DNA of 64,000 nucleotides from Herbidospora solisilvae (GCF_009901565.1 NZ_WXEW01000001.1:1284288-1348287); one strand, 5' to 3'; shown: positions 27,879 through 36,635, numbered from the stretch's first letter. A program made the numbers and translations. Notes: generated by a model from the letters alone, not told the origin.

Positions 27879-29071
27879 GACCCACTCCTTTCCAGAACGA
27901 GCTGCCGCACGTTCAGATAACCCGACCGGAAACCGGCCTCCGAGTAGGCCAGGTAGAAGATCCACATTCGGTGGAAGAGCTCGTCGAAGCCGAGCCGGGA
28001 GACCTCCGCCCGCCGCGAGCAGTAGCGCTCCCGCCAGAGCCGCAGCGTCTCGGCGTAGTCGCCGCCCATCTCGTGGTGGCCGGCGACACGCAGCGGCCCG
28101 AGGTTCTGCTCGATGGCCGTGACGCTGGGCAGCAGCCCGCCCGGGAAGATGTACTTCTGGATCCACGTGTACGTGTGCCGCGAGGCCATCATGCGGTCGT
28201 GCGGCATCGTGATCGCCTGGAGGCCCACCCGCCCGCCGGGGGCCAGCAGCCGGTCGAGGGTGGCGAAGAAGACCGGCCAGTAGCGCTCGCCCACCGCCTC
28301 GATCATCTCCACGCTGAGCACCGCGTCGTACGACCCGGCCGCCTGCCGGTAGTCGCACAGCTCGACCGAGACCCGGTCGGACAGTCCGGCGGCGGCCACC
28401 CGTTCGAGGGCGAACGCCCGCTGCTCGGCCGACAGGGTGATCGTCCGGACCACGGCCCCGCGCATGGCGGCCCGGATCGCCAGCGCGCCCCAGCCGGTCC
28501 CGATCTCCATCACCGCGGACCCCGGGCCGACCCGGGTCTCGTCGAGCAGCCGGTCGATCTTGGCGTGCTGGGCCTCCTCCAGATTCTCCCAGGTGGCCTC
28601 GCCGCGGAACAGCGCGGCGGAGTAGGTCATGGACGGGTCGAGGAACTGCGCGAACAGGTCGTTCGACAGGTCGTAGTGGCGCTGGACGTTCCGCCGGGCG
28701 TTCTCCACCGTCCCCTCCTCCGAGCGGGGGTGCCGCCGCGCCCACACGCCGCGCAGCCGCTGCAGCGGGGCCGGGATCAGCGTCGCCAGCTGCGTCGCCA
28801 TCACGGTCAGCACGCCGGCCAGGTCGTCGGCCTCCCAGTCGCCCGCCATGTAGGCCTCGCCGAAGCCGATCAGCCCGTCGGCGCCCACCCGGGAGAAGAA
28901 GTCCTCCGCGCGCACCACCCGCATGAGCGGGCCGGAGGGGTCGCCGAGCAGCTCACCGTCGGGCATCCGGACCCGCAGCGGCAACCGCGCCACCGCGTCG
29001 CGGAACAGCTGCCGGACCACCCGCACCCGCAGGGGCGACCGCGGGGGTGTGAGGGCGAGGACGTGCGTCAT
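27875..29071 (-). CDS. Cyclopropane-fatty-acyl-phospholipid synthase family protein
   Basis: A 398-residue SAM methyltransferase acting on unsaturated phospholipid acyl chains; related actinobacterial enzymes make cyclopropane or 10-methyl fatty acids. Motifs: RHYDLSNDLFAQFLDPSMTYSAA, SAM loop MEIGTGWGALA, SVEMIEAVGERYWP, and YTWIQKYIFPGGLLPS with the classical FPGG. It follows DUF1365 with an ATGA overlap and precedes a divergent homologue. The gene order, oxidoreductase, DUF1365, CFA synthase, recalls the ufaA1 region of mycobacteria (from memory). Confidence 0.88.
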   Translation of the reverse strand: MTHVLALTPPRSPLRVRVVRQLFRDAVARLPLRVRMPDGELLGDPSGPLMRVVRAEDFFSRVGADGLIGFGEAYMAGDWEADDLAGVLTVMATQLATLIPAPLQRLRGVWARRHPRSEEGTVENARRNVQRHYDLSNDLFAQFLDPSMTYSAALFRGEATWENLEEAQHAKIDRLLDETRVGPGSAVMEIGTGWGALAIRAAMRGAVVRTITLSAEQRAFALERVAAAGLSDRVSVELCDYRQAAGSYDAVLSVEMIEAVGERYWPVFFATLDRLLAPGGRVGLQAITMPHDRMMASRHTYTWIQKYIFPGGLLPSVTAIEQNLGPLRVAGHHEMGGDYAETLRLWRERYCSRRAEVSRLGFDELFHRMWIFYLAYSEAGFRSGYLNVRQLVLERSGS

Positions 29072-29685
29072 TTCGGTTCTCTCTTTCGGGGGACGACGGG
29101 CAGCCCGCGCAGGTAGAGGGCGATGCCCTGACGCCGGATCCGCGCCCCCGTCAGCAGGGGCGCCAGCCGCAGCCGGTTGCGCAGCGTCGGCGCCACCCGC
29201 CGGCCGCGCACCGTCGCCACGAACGGCCGCCCCTCGGGACGATGCAGCGTCACCGCGAGGTCGAGCCGCTCGCCGGGGCGCGGCAGCCGGAGCGTGTAGT
29301 GGCCGTCGACGGGGTGGAAGGGCGAGACGTAGAACTCCTTGCCCGTCTCGGCGCGGCCGTGGGCGTCGGGGCGCAGCAGGTAGCGGTGGCGTCCGCCGTA
29401 GGTGTTGCGGACCTCGGCGACCACGACGCCGGTGTCGCACCAGTAGACGGTCAGGGGGTTGAAGACGTGGCCGAGCGTGCGCCGCCCGGCGAGCATGACG
29501 ACCCCGCCGGCCCGCTCGCCGTGTCCGGCGAGGAAGGCGTCGAGCTCGGCGCGGGCGCCGGTGTCGAAGCCGCGCGGCGGGTCGTCGGGGTCCACCAGCC
29601 ACAACCAGCCGTCGTAGGCGAAGGCGTGGCGCAGCGGCGAGGAGCGCACGTGGGTGATCGTGCAGCGGTACAGGGCGGGTGTCAC
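29068..29685 (-). CDS. DUF1365 family protein
   Basis: A 205-residue protein with the DUF1365 pattern: LYRCTITHVRSSPLRHAFAY at the N-terminus, GHVFNPLTVYWC near residue 70, EVRNTYGGRHRYLL, and KEFYVSPFHPVDGHY. The biochemical function is not established, but the family is nearly always encoded with CFA synthases and an amine-oxidase-like flavoprotein, as here. It overlaps both neighbours (GTGA upstream, ATGA downstream), so it is probably made in fixed ratio with them. Cytoplasmic or membrane-associated. Confidence 0.9.
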   Translation of the reverse strand: MTPALYRCTITHVRSSPLRHAFAYDGWLWLVDPDDPPRGFDTGARAELDAFLAGHGERAGGVVMLAGRRTLGHVFNPLTVYWCDTGVVVAEVRNTYGGRHRYLLRPDAHGRAETGKEFYVSPFHPVDGHYTLRLPRPGERLDLAVTLHRPEGRPFVATVRGRRVAPTLRNRLRLAPLLTGARIRRQGIALYLRGLPVVPRKREPK

Positions 29686-30899
29686 CAGCGTGCTCCCAGG
29701 TTCTCGGCGGCCCTCAGCCCGGACCGGCAGCCGTCCTCGTGGAAACCCCACCCGTGGTAGGCCCCCGCGAACGCCACCCGGCCGTCCGACAGCCCCGGCA
29801 GCAGCTTCTGCAGGGCCACCGTCTCGGGGGTGTAGACGGGGTGTTCGTAGTCCATCCGGGCGATGACGTGTTCGGCGGGCACGTCGTCGCCGAGGGTGAC
29901 CAGATAGCGCGTTCCGCCCGGCAGCCGCTGGAGGCGGGTCATGTCGTAGGACACGCGTACCGAGGAGGGTTGCGCGGCGCAGCCGGACATGCGGTAGTTC
30001 CACGACGCCCGCGCGCCCGCGGCGCGGGGCAGCGCGCTCGGGTCGGTGTGCAGCACCGCCGGGTTGCGGGAGTAGGTGAGGCCGCCCAGGACACGCCGCT
30101 CCAGGCCCGTGGGGGCCGCCAGGAGGGCGAGGGCCTGCCCGGGGTGGGTGGCGACCACCGCGGCGTCGAAGGCGGCGGTCTCGTCGCCGTCGTCGCGGAT
30201 CACGACCGCGTCGGCGTGCCGCCTCAGTTCCCGTACGGGGGTCGCGGTGCGCACCGCCGTGAGCCCCTTGGCGACCTTCTCGACGTAGGTGCGGCTGCCG
30301 CCCGTGACCGTCCGCCACACCGGGCTGCCCGAGACGCTCAGCATCCCGTGGTTGGCCAGGAACGTGAACAGGTAGCGGGCCGGATAACGCAGCGCGGTCG
30401 CGGGCGGGCACGACCACACGGCGGCCACCAGAGGGGTCAGGAAGTGCCGGACGAAATAGGCCGGGTAGCGCCGGGTGACCTCGCCGAGGGTGCGGTCGTC
30501 GTCGGTCTCCAGGAGCGCGCGGGCCATCCGGTGGAACCGGGGCACGTCGGCCAGCATGCGCAGGTAGGCCGCCGAGGGCCGCCGGGCCAGGAGTCCGGTG
30601 ACGCCCTTGCCGCCGGCGTATTCGAGGCCGCAGCCGTCGCAGCGTACCGACATGCTCATGTCGGACTCCTGGGTGGCCACCCCCAGCTCCCGGAACAACC
30701 GCGTCAGATGGGGATAGGTGCGGTCGTTGTGGACGATGAACCCGCTGTCGACCGCCAGCCCCGCCACGTCGTGGGTGTGGGCGTGCCCTCCGAGCCGGTC
30801 GTCGGCCTCGTAGAGGGTCACGTCGTGTGTGGCACGCAGCACGTGCGCGGCGGTGAGCCCCGCCACGCCGCCGCCGATGACCGCTACCTTCCGGCGCAC
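29682..30899 (-). CDS. FAD/NAD(P)-dependent amine-oxidase-like oxidoreductase
   Basis: A 405-residue flavoprotein. The dinucleotide fold VAVIGGGVAGLTAAH is at the N-terminus with YEADDRLGGHAHTHD following, and SGFIVHNDRTYPHL is characteristic of the amine-oxidase-like family found beside DUF1365 and CFA synthases. The C-terminal FAD-binding part reads GRVAFAGAYHGWGFHEDG. It probably works in fatty-acyl modification, perhaps reducing a methylene intermediate, but that is inference. GTG 30899 has GGGAGG 5 nt upstream and is the first gene of the operon. An upstream frame extension to 31022 was rejected. Confidence 0.87.
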   Translation of the reverse strand: MRRKVAVIGGGVAGLTAAHVLRATHDVTLYEADDRLGGHAHTHDVAGLAVDSGFIVHNDRTYPHLTRLFRELGVATQESDMSMSVRCDGCGLEYAGGKGVTGLLARRPSAAYLRMLADVPRFHRMARALLETDDDRTLGEVTRRYPAYFVRHFLTPLVAAVWSCPPATALRYPARYLFTFLANHGMLSVSGSPVWRTVTGGSRTYVEKVAKGLTAVRTATPVRELRRHADAVVIRDDGDETAAFDAAVVATHPGQALALLAAPTGLERRVLGGLTYSRNPAVLHTDPSALPRAAGARASWNYRMSGCAAQPSSVRVSYDMTRLQRLPGGTRYLVTLGDDVPAEHVIARMDYEHPVYTPETVALQKLLPGLSDGRVAFAGAYHGWGFHEDGCRSGLRAAENLGARW

Positions 30900-31075
30900 C
30901 TGACCTCCCTTTATGAGGTTCTTCGAAACTAAGGTCCCTTCGGTTTGGGGTGAACGGGAGTTTTTCCAGGGACGCCTGGGGGAAGCGGGCGGGAACCCGG
31001 GATCGCGCCAAACGGCACCCACGGCGGTGACCGATGGGGCAGAGTGATGGCACTGAACACGGTTGGAGCACCGCC

Positions 31076-31237
31076 ATGAACGCCAAGAAGTTACTCACGT
31101 ACGCCGCCATCGCCTTCGTGATCTTCTATCTGTTCACCCAGCCCCAGGGGGCGGCCGGCGCCGTGCGCGGCGTGTTCGACGCCGTCGGTGACGGGGCGAA
31201 CTCGCTCGCCCTGTTCTTCAACTCACTCTTCGCCTGA
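31076..31237 (+). CDS. Small single-helix membrane protein A (53 aa)
   Basis: A 53-residue peptide with one helix (LLTYAAIAFVIFYLFTQP), then GAAGAVRGVFDAVGDGANSLALFFNSLF, an amphipathic segment. GGAG lies 8 nt before the ATG. It is clearly homologous to the 54-residue peptide encoded 120 bp downstream, so both are real genes kept by selection. Function unknown. The same architecture (short helix, TQP, AGAVRGVFD) in both suggests a structural membrane role. Confidence 0.78.
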   Translation: MNAKKLLTYAAIAFVIFYLFTQPQGAAGAVRGVFDAVGDGANSLALFFNSLFA

Positions 31238-31299
31238 ACCGGGGTGTGCCTTTACTGCGGTCGGGCGTGCCGGAAGGTCCTCCTCTCTATCCGGCTAGT

Positions 31300-31305
31300 T
31301 ATGAT
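31300..31305 (+). promoter_or_regulatory. Possible -10 of small membrane protein B
   Basis: TATGAT about 55 nt upstream of the ATG at 31360. A -35 box is not obvious. Confidence 0.35.
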
Positions 31306-31359
31306 CACTGATGTCGCCGGGTAGAAAAATCCGGGACACATACCGCAGGAGGCCCCCCA

Positions 31360-31524
31360 ATGCAGGTCAAGAAAGTGCTCACGTACGCAGGCATTGCGTT
31401 CGTGGCCTTCTACCTCTGGACTCAGCCGTCAGCCGCGGCCGGCGCTGTCAGGGGAGTGTTTGACGGTGTCACTTCCGGCGCCAACTCGCTGGCCACCTTC
31501 TTCAACGGCGTGCTCAACCAGTAG
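31360..31524 (+). CDS. Small single-helix membrane protein B (54 aa), tandem paralogue
   Basis: A 54-residue peptide beginning MQVKKVLTYAGIAFVAFYLW, then TQPSAAAGAVRGVFDGV and GANSLATFFNGVLNQ. About two thirds of residues match protein A at the same positions. A strong AGGAGG lies 7-8 nt before the ATG, and the gene appears to have its own promoter. Tandem duplication with separate expression signals suggests different expression conditions. No known family is recalled with certainty. Confidence 0.82.
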   Translation: MQVKKVLTYAGIAFVAFYLWTQPSAAAGAVRGVFDGVTSGANSLATFFNGVLNQ

Positions 31525-31631
31525 CTTCGTCCGCGGTTCCCTCGTTTCCGGCGCCCACGGATGATCATCTAGAGGAGGGCTTCGGCGCGCGCTGACCAGG
31601 CGGCCGGACTCTCCCATGCGAAACTGGTCTG

Positions 31632-32468
31632 ATGAGTGACCTGATCGCGGTGACCGGGGCGACCGGCGGGCTCGGCGGGCGGATCGCCCGGCGACTGGCG
31701 CAGGCCGGAGTCCGGCAGCGGCTGGTCGTCCGCGACCCGTCCCGGGCTCCTCGGCTCGACGGCGCGGAGATCGCCCAGGCGCCCTACGAAGACCCGGCCG
31801 CGTTCGCGGCGGCCCTCGACGGCGCCGGGGTCCTCATGTTGATCTCGGCGACCGAACATCCCGACCGCGTCGCCCTCCACACGGCGGCGGTCGACGCGGC
31901 GGTGGCGGCGGGCGTTCCCCGCATCGTCTACACCTCGTTCCTCGGAGCGGGGCCCGAGTGCACGTTCACCTTCGGCCGGGACCACTGGCACACCGAACGG
32001 CACATCGAAGAGACCGGAGTGGGTTTCACCTTCCTCCGGGACAGCCTCTACCTCGACTTTCTCGAGAACATGATCGGCGACGACGGCGTCATCCGCGGCC
32101 CCGCGGGCGACGGCCGCTTCGCCCCGGTGGCCCGCGCCGACGTCGCCGCGGTGGCCGCCACGATCCTCCAGGACCCGGCCGACCACCAGGGCGTGACCTA
32201 CGACCTGACCGGCCCCGAGCTCCTCACCATGACCGACGTCGCCCGCATCCTGTCCGAGGCGAGAGGCTCGTCGGTGACCTTCGCCGACGAGACCCTCGAC
32301 GAGGCCTACGCCTCGCGCGAGCGTTTCGGGGCGCCGGAGTGGGCGGTGGCGGGCTGGGTCACGTCCTACGCGGCGGTGGCGGCCGGAGAGCTCGACGTGG
32401 TGACCGACCACGTCGAGAAGGTGACGGGGCATCCCCCGCTGAGCCTGGCCCAGATTCTCCGCGCCTGA
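31632..32468 (+). CDS. NmrA-like NAD(P)-binding oxidoreductase
   Basis: A 278-residue atypical short-chain dehydrogenase. The dinucleotide loop is IAVTGATGGLGGRIARRLAQAG at the N-terminus. RIVYTSFLGAGPECTFTFGRDHWHTERH holds the catalytic-region Tyr/Ser, and GVTYDLTGPELLTMTDVARIL is the NmrA-like C-terminal block. Such proteins act as NAD(P)H-dependent quinone reductases or as redox sensors. There is no RBS; GAAACT lies 6 nt before the ATG as a weak -10, so it may be leaderless. It stands alone, 70 bp before the RibD-like gene on the same strand. Confidence 0.83.
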   Translation: MSDLIAVTGATGGLGGRIARRLAQAGVRQRLVVRDPSRAPRLDGAEIAQAPYEDPAAFAAALDGAGVLMLISATEHPDRVALHTAAVDAAVAAGVPRIVYTSFLGAGPECTFTFGRDHWHTERHIEETGVGFTFLRDSLYLDFLENMIGDDGVIRGPAGDGRFAPVARADVAAVAATILQDPADHQGVTYDLTGPELLTMTDVARILSEARGSSVTFADETLDEAYASRERFGAPEWAVAGWVTSYAAVAAGELDVVTDHVEKVTGHPPLSLAQILRA

Positions 32469-32538
32469 GTGAGACCCCGCTGTCGATTTCGGGGTGCCTC
32501 GTTCGTGTAGGTGGTGAGACCGAAAGGGGCCGCCATCG

Positions 32539-33123
32539 ATGGGCGAGATCGTCGTGACCGAGAGTGTGACGCTGGACGGGGTGATGCAGGCGCCCGGCCG
32601 TGCCGACGAGGACACCAGGGACGGGTTCCGGCACGGCGGCTGGGCCGCCCCCTACGCCGACCCGGTGATGATGCGGGTGATGGGCGCGGGCATGGCCGCG
32701 ACCGGCGCGATTCTGTTCGGCCGCCGCACCTATGAGGACTTCTTCGCCGTCTGGCACGGGCGGGCCGACGGCAACCCGTTCACCGCGAAACTGGACGCCA
32801 CCCCTAAATACGTCGTATCCAGGACGATGGGCCGACCGCCCGCCTGGCCGAACTCGATCCTTCTCGAAGGTGAGGGCGTCCCGGCCGTGGAAGCCCTCAA
32901 GAAGGAGATCGACCACGACGTCGTGGTGCTCGGCAGCGGGGAACTGGTCCGGGCGCTGCTCGCGCACGGGCTCGTCGACCGGCTGGTGTTGTCGGTGCAT
33001 CCGCTCGTGCTCGGGTCGGGACGGCGGTTGTTCCCCGCGGACGGGCCACCGGCGGCCTTCCGGCTGGTGGAGAGCGTGCCGACCGGCACCGGTGTGGTCA
33101 TCGCGACGTACGAGGTGGAGTGA
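32539..33123 (+). CDS. RibD C-terminal/dihydrofolate-reductase-like protein
   Basis: A 194-residue protein with the RibD_C/DHFR-like fold: VVTESVTLDGVMQAPGR at the N-terminus, GAILFGRRTYEDFFAVW near residue 60, KYVVSRTMGRP, and DHDVVVLGSGELVRALLAHGLVDRL, then HPLVLGSGRRLF. Homologues are stand-alone NADPH-binding proteins of unknown substrate, frequently encoded next to DGPF proteins and ECF sigma factors, as here. RBS AAAGGGG lies about 9-10 nt upstream. Only one base separates its stop from the next start. Confidence 0.85.
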   Translation: MGEIVVTESVTLDGVMQAPGRADEDTRDGFRHGGWAAPYADPVMMRVMGAGMAATGAILFGRRTYEDFFAVWHGRADGNPFTAKLDATPKYVVSRTMGRPPAWPNSILLEGEGVPAVEALKKEIDHDVVVLGSGELVRALLAHGLVDRLVLSVHPLVLGSGRRLFPADGPPAAFRLVESVPTGTGVVIATYEVE

Positions 33124-33124
33124 C

Positions 33125-33478
33125 GTGAAGAACTATCTGCTCGGCATGTACCAGCCGGAGGGTCCCGTCCCCGGGCCGGAGGTCATGGACCGGGTCATGG
33201 CCGAGGTCGACGCCCTGCGCCGGGAGCTGGAGTCGGCCGGCTCCTGGGTGTTCGGCGACGGGCTGCACGACCCGGCCACCGCCACCGTGCTGCGGGCCTC
33301 GGGCAACGAGGTGCTGATGACCGACGGGCCGTTCGCCGAGGGCAAGGAGCATCTCGGGGGGATCGTCATCCTCCGGGCCGCCGATCTCGACGAGGCGCTG
33401 GCGTGGGGGCGCCGGTACGCCGAGGCCGTCGGCCTGCCCGTCGAGGTGCGCCCGTTCGCGACGGAGGCCGCCGGCTGA
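33125..33478 (+). CDS. YCII-related DGPF-domain protein
   Basis: A 117-residue dimeric-barrel protein starting NYLLGMYQPEG. It carries the diagnostic VLMTDGPFAEGKEHLGGIVIL (DGPF motif near residue 70) and ends with an AWGRRYAEA helix. DGPF proteins are the standard partners of ECF42 sigma factors and are usually their targets. GTG 33125 begins one base after the previous stop, and its own stop overlaps the sigma-factor start as CTGA. Function of the domain is unknown. Confidence 0.9.
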   Translation: MKNYLLGMYQPEGPVPGPEVMDRVMAEVDALRRELESAGSWVFGDGLHDPATATVLRASGNEVLMTDGPFAEGKEHLGGIVILRAADLDEALAWGRRYAEAVGLPVEVRPFATEAAG

Positions 33479-34713
33479 GCGGGATCGAGCGGGCCTTCCG
33501 TGACGAGTACGGCCGCGCGGTGGCCGTGCTCGTCCGGCTGGCCGGGGACGTCGACCTCGCCGAGGAGGCCGTCCAGGAGGCGTTCGCGGTGGCGGCCGAG
33601 CGGTGGCCGCGCGACGGGACGCCGCCGAGCCCGGCGGGCTGGATCATCACCACGGCCCGCAACAAGCTGATCGACCGCAACCGCCGGGAGGCGACCCGGC
33701 CCGGTCGCCACGCCGAGGCGCTCCTGCTGCACGCCCCCGGCGAGCCCGCCGGGGAGGGGGCCGTGCCCGACGACCGGCTGCGCCTGATCTTCACCTGCTG
33801 CCATCCCGCCCTGGGCGAGGGGGCGCGGATCGCGCTGACGCTGCGGCTGCTGGCCGGCCTGACCACCGGGGAGATCGCCCGCGCGTTCCTGGTGGGCGAG
33901 GCCACGGTGGCCCAGCGGATCGTGCGGGCCAAGGCCAAGATCCGGGACGCCCGGATCCCCTACCGGGTGCCGTCCGACGCCGACCTGCCGGGGCGGCTCG
34001 GTTCCGTGCTCGCCGTGGTGTATCTGATCTTCAACGAGGGCTACCTGAGCGGGTCCGGCGATCCGGTGCGCGACGACCTGTGCGCCGAGGCGATCCGGCT
34101 GGGGCGGCTGCTGGCCGAGCTGATGCCCGACGAACCCGAGGTCCTCGGGCTGCTGGCGCTGATGCTGCTGATCCATTCGCGGCGGGCCGCCCGGGTCACG
34201 GCCGGGGGTTCGCTGGTCCTGCTGGCCGACCAGGACCGGTCTCTCTGGGACCGCGACCTCATCGCCGAGGGCCAGGCCCTCGTCCGCCGCTGCCTGCGGC
34301 GCGACCGGCCGGGGCCCTACCAGATCCAGGCGGCGATCAACGCCGTGCACAGCGACGCGCCGACCGACTGGCGGCAGGTGGTGCGGCTCTACGACCAGCA
34401 CCTGGCCCTGACCCCCACGCCCGTGGTCGCCTTGCACCGCGCCGTCGCCGTGGCCGAGGTCGACGGCCCGGCCGCGGCCCTGGGCCTTCTCGACGGCCTG
34501 GACCTCGACGGCCACCACCTGTTCCACGCCGTCCAGGCCGACCTCCTGCGCCGCCTGGGCCGGGACGAGGAGGCCGTCCACGCGTATGAAGCCGCCCTCA
34601 CCCGCACGGAGAACCCGGCCGAGCAGGAGATCCTGCGCCGACGACTCGCCCAGGTCCGCGGCCCGGGCAATGCCGGCTCCGGCGCCCGCATGGGCATCGG
34701 TTCCGTACGGTGA
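33475..34713 (+). CDS. ECF42-type RNA polymerase sigma factor with C-terminal repeat extension
   Basis: A 412-residue sigma-70 family protein. Region 2 reads FRDEYGRAVAVLVRLAGDVD and EEAVQEAFAVAAERW. Region 4 reads LTTGEIARAFLVGEATVAQRIVRAKAKI. A long C-terminal extension (IFNEGYLSGSG...RDDLCAEAIRL, then TPR-like helices) is typical of ECF42. Homologous N-termini begin around SGIERAF, and the only codon there is CTG 33475, overlapping the previous stop; otherwise GTG 33403 would extend it upstream into the DGPF gene. No anti-sigma gene is adjacent. Probably controls its own operon through the extension. Confidence 0.86.
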   Translation: MSGIERAFRDEYGRAVAVLVRLAGDVDLAEEAVQEAFAVAAERWPRDGTPPSPAGWIITTARNKLIDRNRREATRPGRHAEALLLHAPGEPAGEGAVPDDRLRLIFTCCHPALGEGARIALTLRLLAGLTTGEIARAFLVGEATVAQRIVRAKAKIRDARIPYRVPSDADLPGRLGSVLAVVYLIFNEGYLSGSGDPVRDDLCAEAIRLGRLLAELMPDEPEVLGLLALMLLIHSRRAARVTAGGSLVLLADQDRSLWDRDLIAEGQALVRRCLRRDRPGPYQIQAAINAVHSDAPTDWRQVVRLYDQHLALTPTPVVALHRAVAVAEVDGPAAALGLLDGLDLDGHHLFHAVQADLLRRLGRDEEAVHAYEAALTRTENPAEQEILRRRLAQVRGPGNAGSGARMGIGSVR

Positions 34714-34752
34714 AGGGCCGGGCGCCGCCGAATCGGCGGGGCCCGGCCCTTC
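34712..34752. terminator. Bidirectional terminator between sigma factor and hisF
   Basis: GAAGGGCCGGGC (34712-34723) pairs with 34741-34752, and CCGCCG pairs with CGGCGG inside. The hairpin starts within the sigma-factor stop codon and ends 9 nt from the hisF stop. Confidence 0.82.
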
Positions 34753-34761
34753 GAAGACGTC

Positions 34762-35532
34762 CTACCTGACGGGGTGACCCGCCTCGCGGAGGGTGTTCTT
34801 CACGTCGCCGATCTTCAGTTCGCCGAAGTGGAAGACGCTCGCCGCCAGGACCGCGTCGGCTCCCGCGTCGATCGCCGGGGGGAAGTCCTCGAGCGTCCCC
34901 GCCCCGCCCGAGGCGATCACCGGCACCGTCACGGCGGCCCGTACGGCCTTGATCATCTCGATGTCGTAGCCGTCTTTGGTGCCGTCGCCGTCCATCGAGT
35001 TGAGCAGGATCTCGCCGACGCCGAGTTCCTGACCTCGGGCGGCCCATTCGACCGCGTCGATGCCGGTGCCCTTGCGGCCTCCGTGGGTGGTCACCTCGAA
35101 GCCCGACGGGGTCGGCGGGCCGTCGACGACGCGGCGGGCGTCGACGGACAGGACGATGCACTGCGAGCCGAACCGCCAGGCCGCCTCGCGGAGGAACTCC
35201 GGCCGGGCGATGGCGGCCGTGTTGATGCCGACCTTGTCGGCGCCGGCCCGCAGGAGGCGGTCGACGTCGTCGTTGGTGCGGACTCCCCCGCCGACGGTCA
35301 GCGGGATGAAGACCTGTTCGGCGGTCCGCCGGACCACGTCGTACATGGTCGAGCGGTCGGAGCTGGAGGCGGTGATGTCGAGGAAGGTCAGTTCGTCGGC
35401 GCCCTCGGCGTCGTAGCGCCTGGCGAGTTCGACCGGGTCGCCGGCGTCGCGCAGGTTCTCGAAGTTGACGCCCTTGACGACCCGGCCCGCGTCGACGTCC
35501 AGGCACGGGATCACGCGCACGGCCACGGTCAT
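34762..35532 (-). CDS. hisF: Imidazole glycerol phosphate synthase, cyclase subunit
   Basis: With HisH converts PRFAR and glutamine-derived ammonia to imidazole glycerol phosphate and AICAR. The 256-residue barrel shows [20 protein letters not shown] (catalytic Asp), [43 protein letters not shown] (second catalytic Asp) and [12 protein letters not shown] overlap with ridA upstream. It is the last gene of the his operon, followed by the shared terminator. Intact. Confidence 0.97.
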   Translation of the reverse strand: MTVAVRVIPCLDVDAGRVVKGVNFENLRDAGDPVELARRYDAEGADELTFLDITASSSDRSTMYDVVRRTAEQVFIPLTVGGGVRTNDDVDRLLRAGADKVGINTAAIARPEFLREAAWRFGSQCIVLSVDARRVVDGPPTPSGFEVTTHGGRKGTGIDAVEWAARGQELGVGEILLNSMDGDGTKDGYDIEMIKAVRAAVTVPVIASGGAGTLEDFPPAIDAGADAVLAASVFHFGELKIGDVKNTLREAGHPVR

Positions 35533-35912
35533 GACCGGTAGGCCTCCACTTCCACCTCGACCAGCATGCGCGGGTCGATCAGGCCGGCCACGCGCACCGA
35601 CGTGCAGGCCGGGCGGACCTCGCCGAACAGTTCGCCGTGGGCCTCGCCGACGGCGTCGAAGTCGTCCTGGCTCACCACGAACAGCCGCGTCCTGACGACG
35701 TCGGAGAGCGAGGCGCCGGCCTTCTCCAGGGCGTCGAGGGCGACGCCGAAGGCGGTCAGGGTCTGCTGGTAGGCGTCGCCGACGTGCTGGACCTCACCGC
35801 CGATGGTGGCGGTGCAGCCGGAGACCAGCACGTGGTTTCCGGCGACGATGGCGCGGGAGTATCCGTAGCGTTCCTCCCACGGACCGCCCGAGGAGATGCG
35901 GGTGGGGGTCAT
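35529..35912 (-). CDS. RidA family protein
   Basis: A 127-residue protein of the YjgF/RidA family: [19 protein letters not shown], then [27 protein letters not shown], and [30 protein letters not shown], with the conserved Arg of the imine-hydrolysing site region (RPACTSVRV). Known members hydrolyse reactive enamines/imines. It sits between priA and hisF with ATGA overlaps on both sides, so it is an integral part of the his operon here. Confidence 0.88.
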   Translation of the reverse strand: MTPTRISSGGPWEERYGYSRAIVAGNHVLVSGCTATIGGEVQHVGDAYQQTLTAFGVALDALEKAGASLSDVVRTRLFVVSQDDFDAVGEAHGELFGEVRPACTSVRVAGLIDPRMLVEVEVEAYRS

Positions 35913-36631
35913 GCTCTCACCGCCGCGAGCGCCTCTTCCAGCGTGAACGCCTGGGCGTAGAGGGCCTTGCCGACGATGGCGCCCTCGACGCCGAGGCCGA
36001 CCAGTCCGTTGAGGGCGCGCAGGTCGTCGAGGCTGGAGACGCCGCCGCTGGCGATCACCGGCTTGTCGGTACGGGCGCACACCTCGCGCAGCAGGTCGAG
36101 GTTGGGGCCGCGCAGGGTGCCGTCCTTGGTCACGTCGGTGACGACGTAGCGGGGGCAGCCGTCGGCCTCCAGGCGGTCGAGCACCTCCCAGAGGTCGCCG
36201 CCCTCCTGGGTCCAGCCGCGGGCGGCCAGGGTGGTGCCGCGGACGTCGAGGCCGACGGCGATGCGGTCGCCGTACTCAGCGATGATCTTGGAGCACCACG
36301 AGGGGTTCTCCAGGGCGGCGGTGCCGATGTTGACGCGGCGGCAGCCGGTGGCGAGGGCGGCCTCCAGGGAGGCGTCGTCGCGGATGCCGCCGGAGAGCTC
36401 GACCTGGACGTCGAGCTTGGCGACGACCTCGGCGAGCAGCTCACGGTTGGAGCCGCGGCCGAAGGCGGCGTCGAGGTCCACCAGGTGGATCCATTCGGCG
36501 CCGGCGTCCTGCCAGGCGAGGGCGGCGGCGAGCGGGTCGCCGTACGAGGTCTCCGAGCCCGCCTCGCCCTGCACCAGGCGGACCGCCTGGCCGTCGGCCA
36601 CGTCCACGGCGGGCAGCAACACGAGTGACAT
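35909..36631 (-). CDS. priA: PriA bifunctional HisA/TrpF isomerase
   Basis: A 240-residue TIM barrel starting [23 protein letters not shown] (catalytic Asp), with [54 protein letters not shown] (second Asp) and [13 protein letters not shown]. In actinobacteria this enzyme isomerises both ProFAR (histidine) and PRA (tryptophan). That fits the absence of a trpF gene in the window's trp cluster. It follows a small membrane protein gene by 4 nt. Confidence 0.94.
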   Translation of the reverse strand: MSLVLLPAVDVADGQAVRLVQGEAGSETSYGDPLAAALAWQDAGAEWIHLVDLDAAFGRGSNRELLAEVVAKLDVQVELSGGIRDDASLEAALATGCRRVNIGTAALENPSWCSKIIAEYGDRIAVGLDVRGTTLAARGWTQEGGDLWEVLDRLEADGCPRYVVTDVTKDGTLRGPNLDLLREVCARTDKPVIASGGVSSLDDLRALNGLVGLGVEGAIVGKALYAQAFTLEEALAAVRA

Positions 36632-36635
36632 CTGT

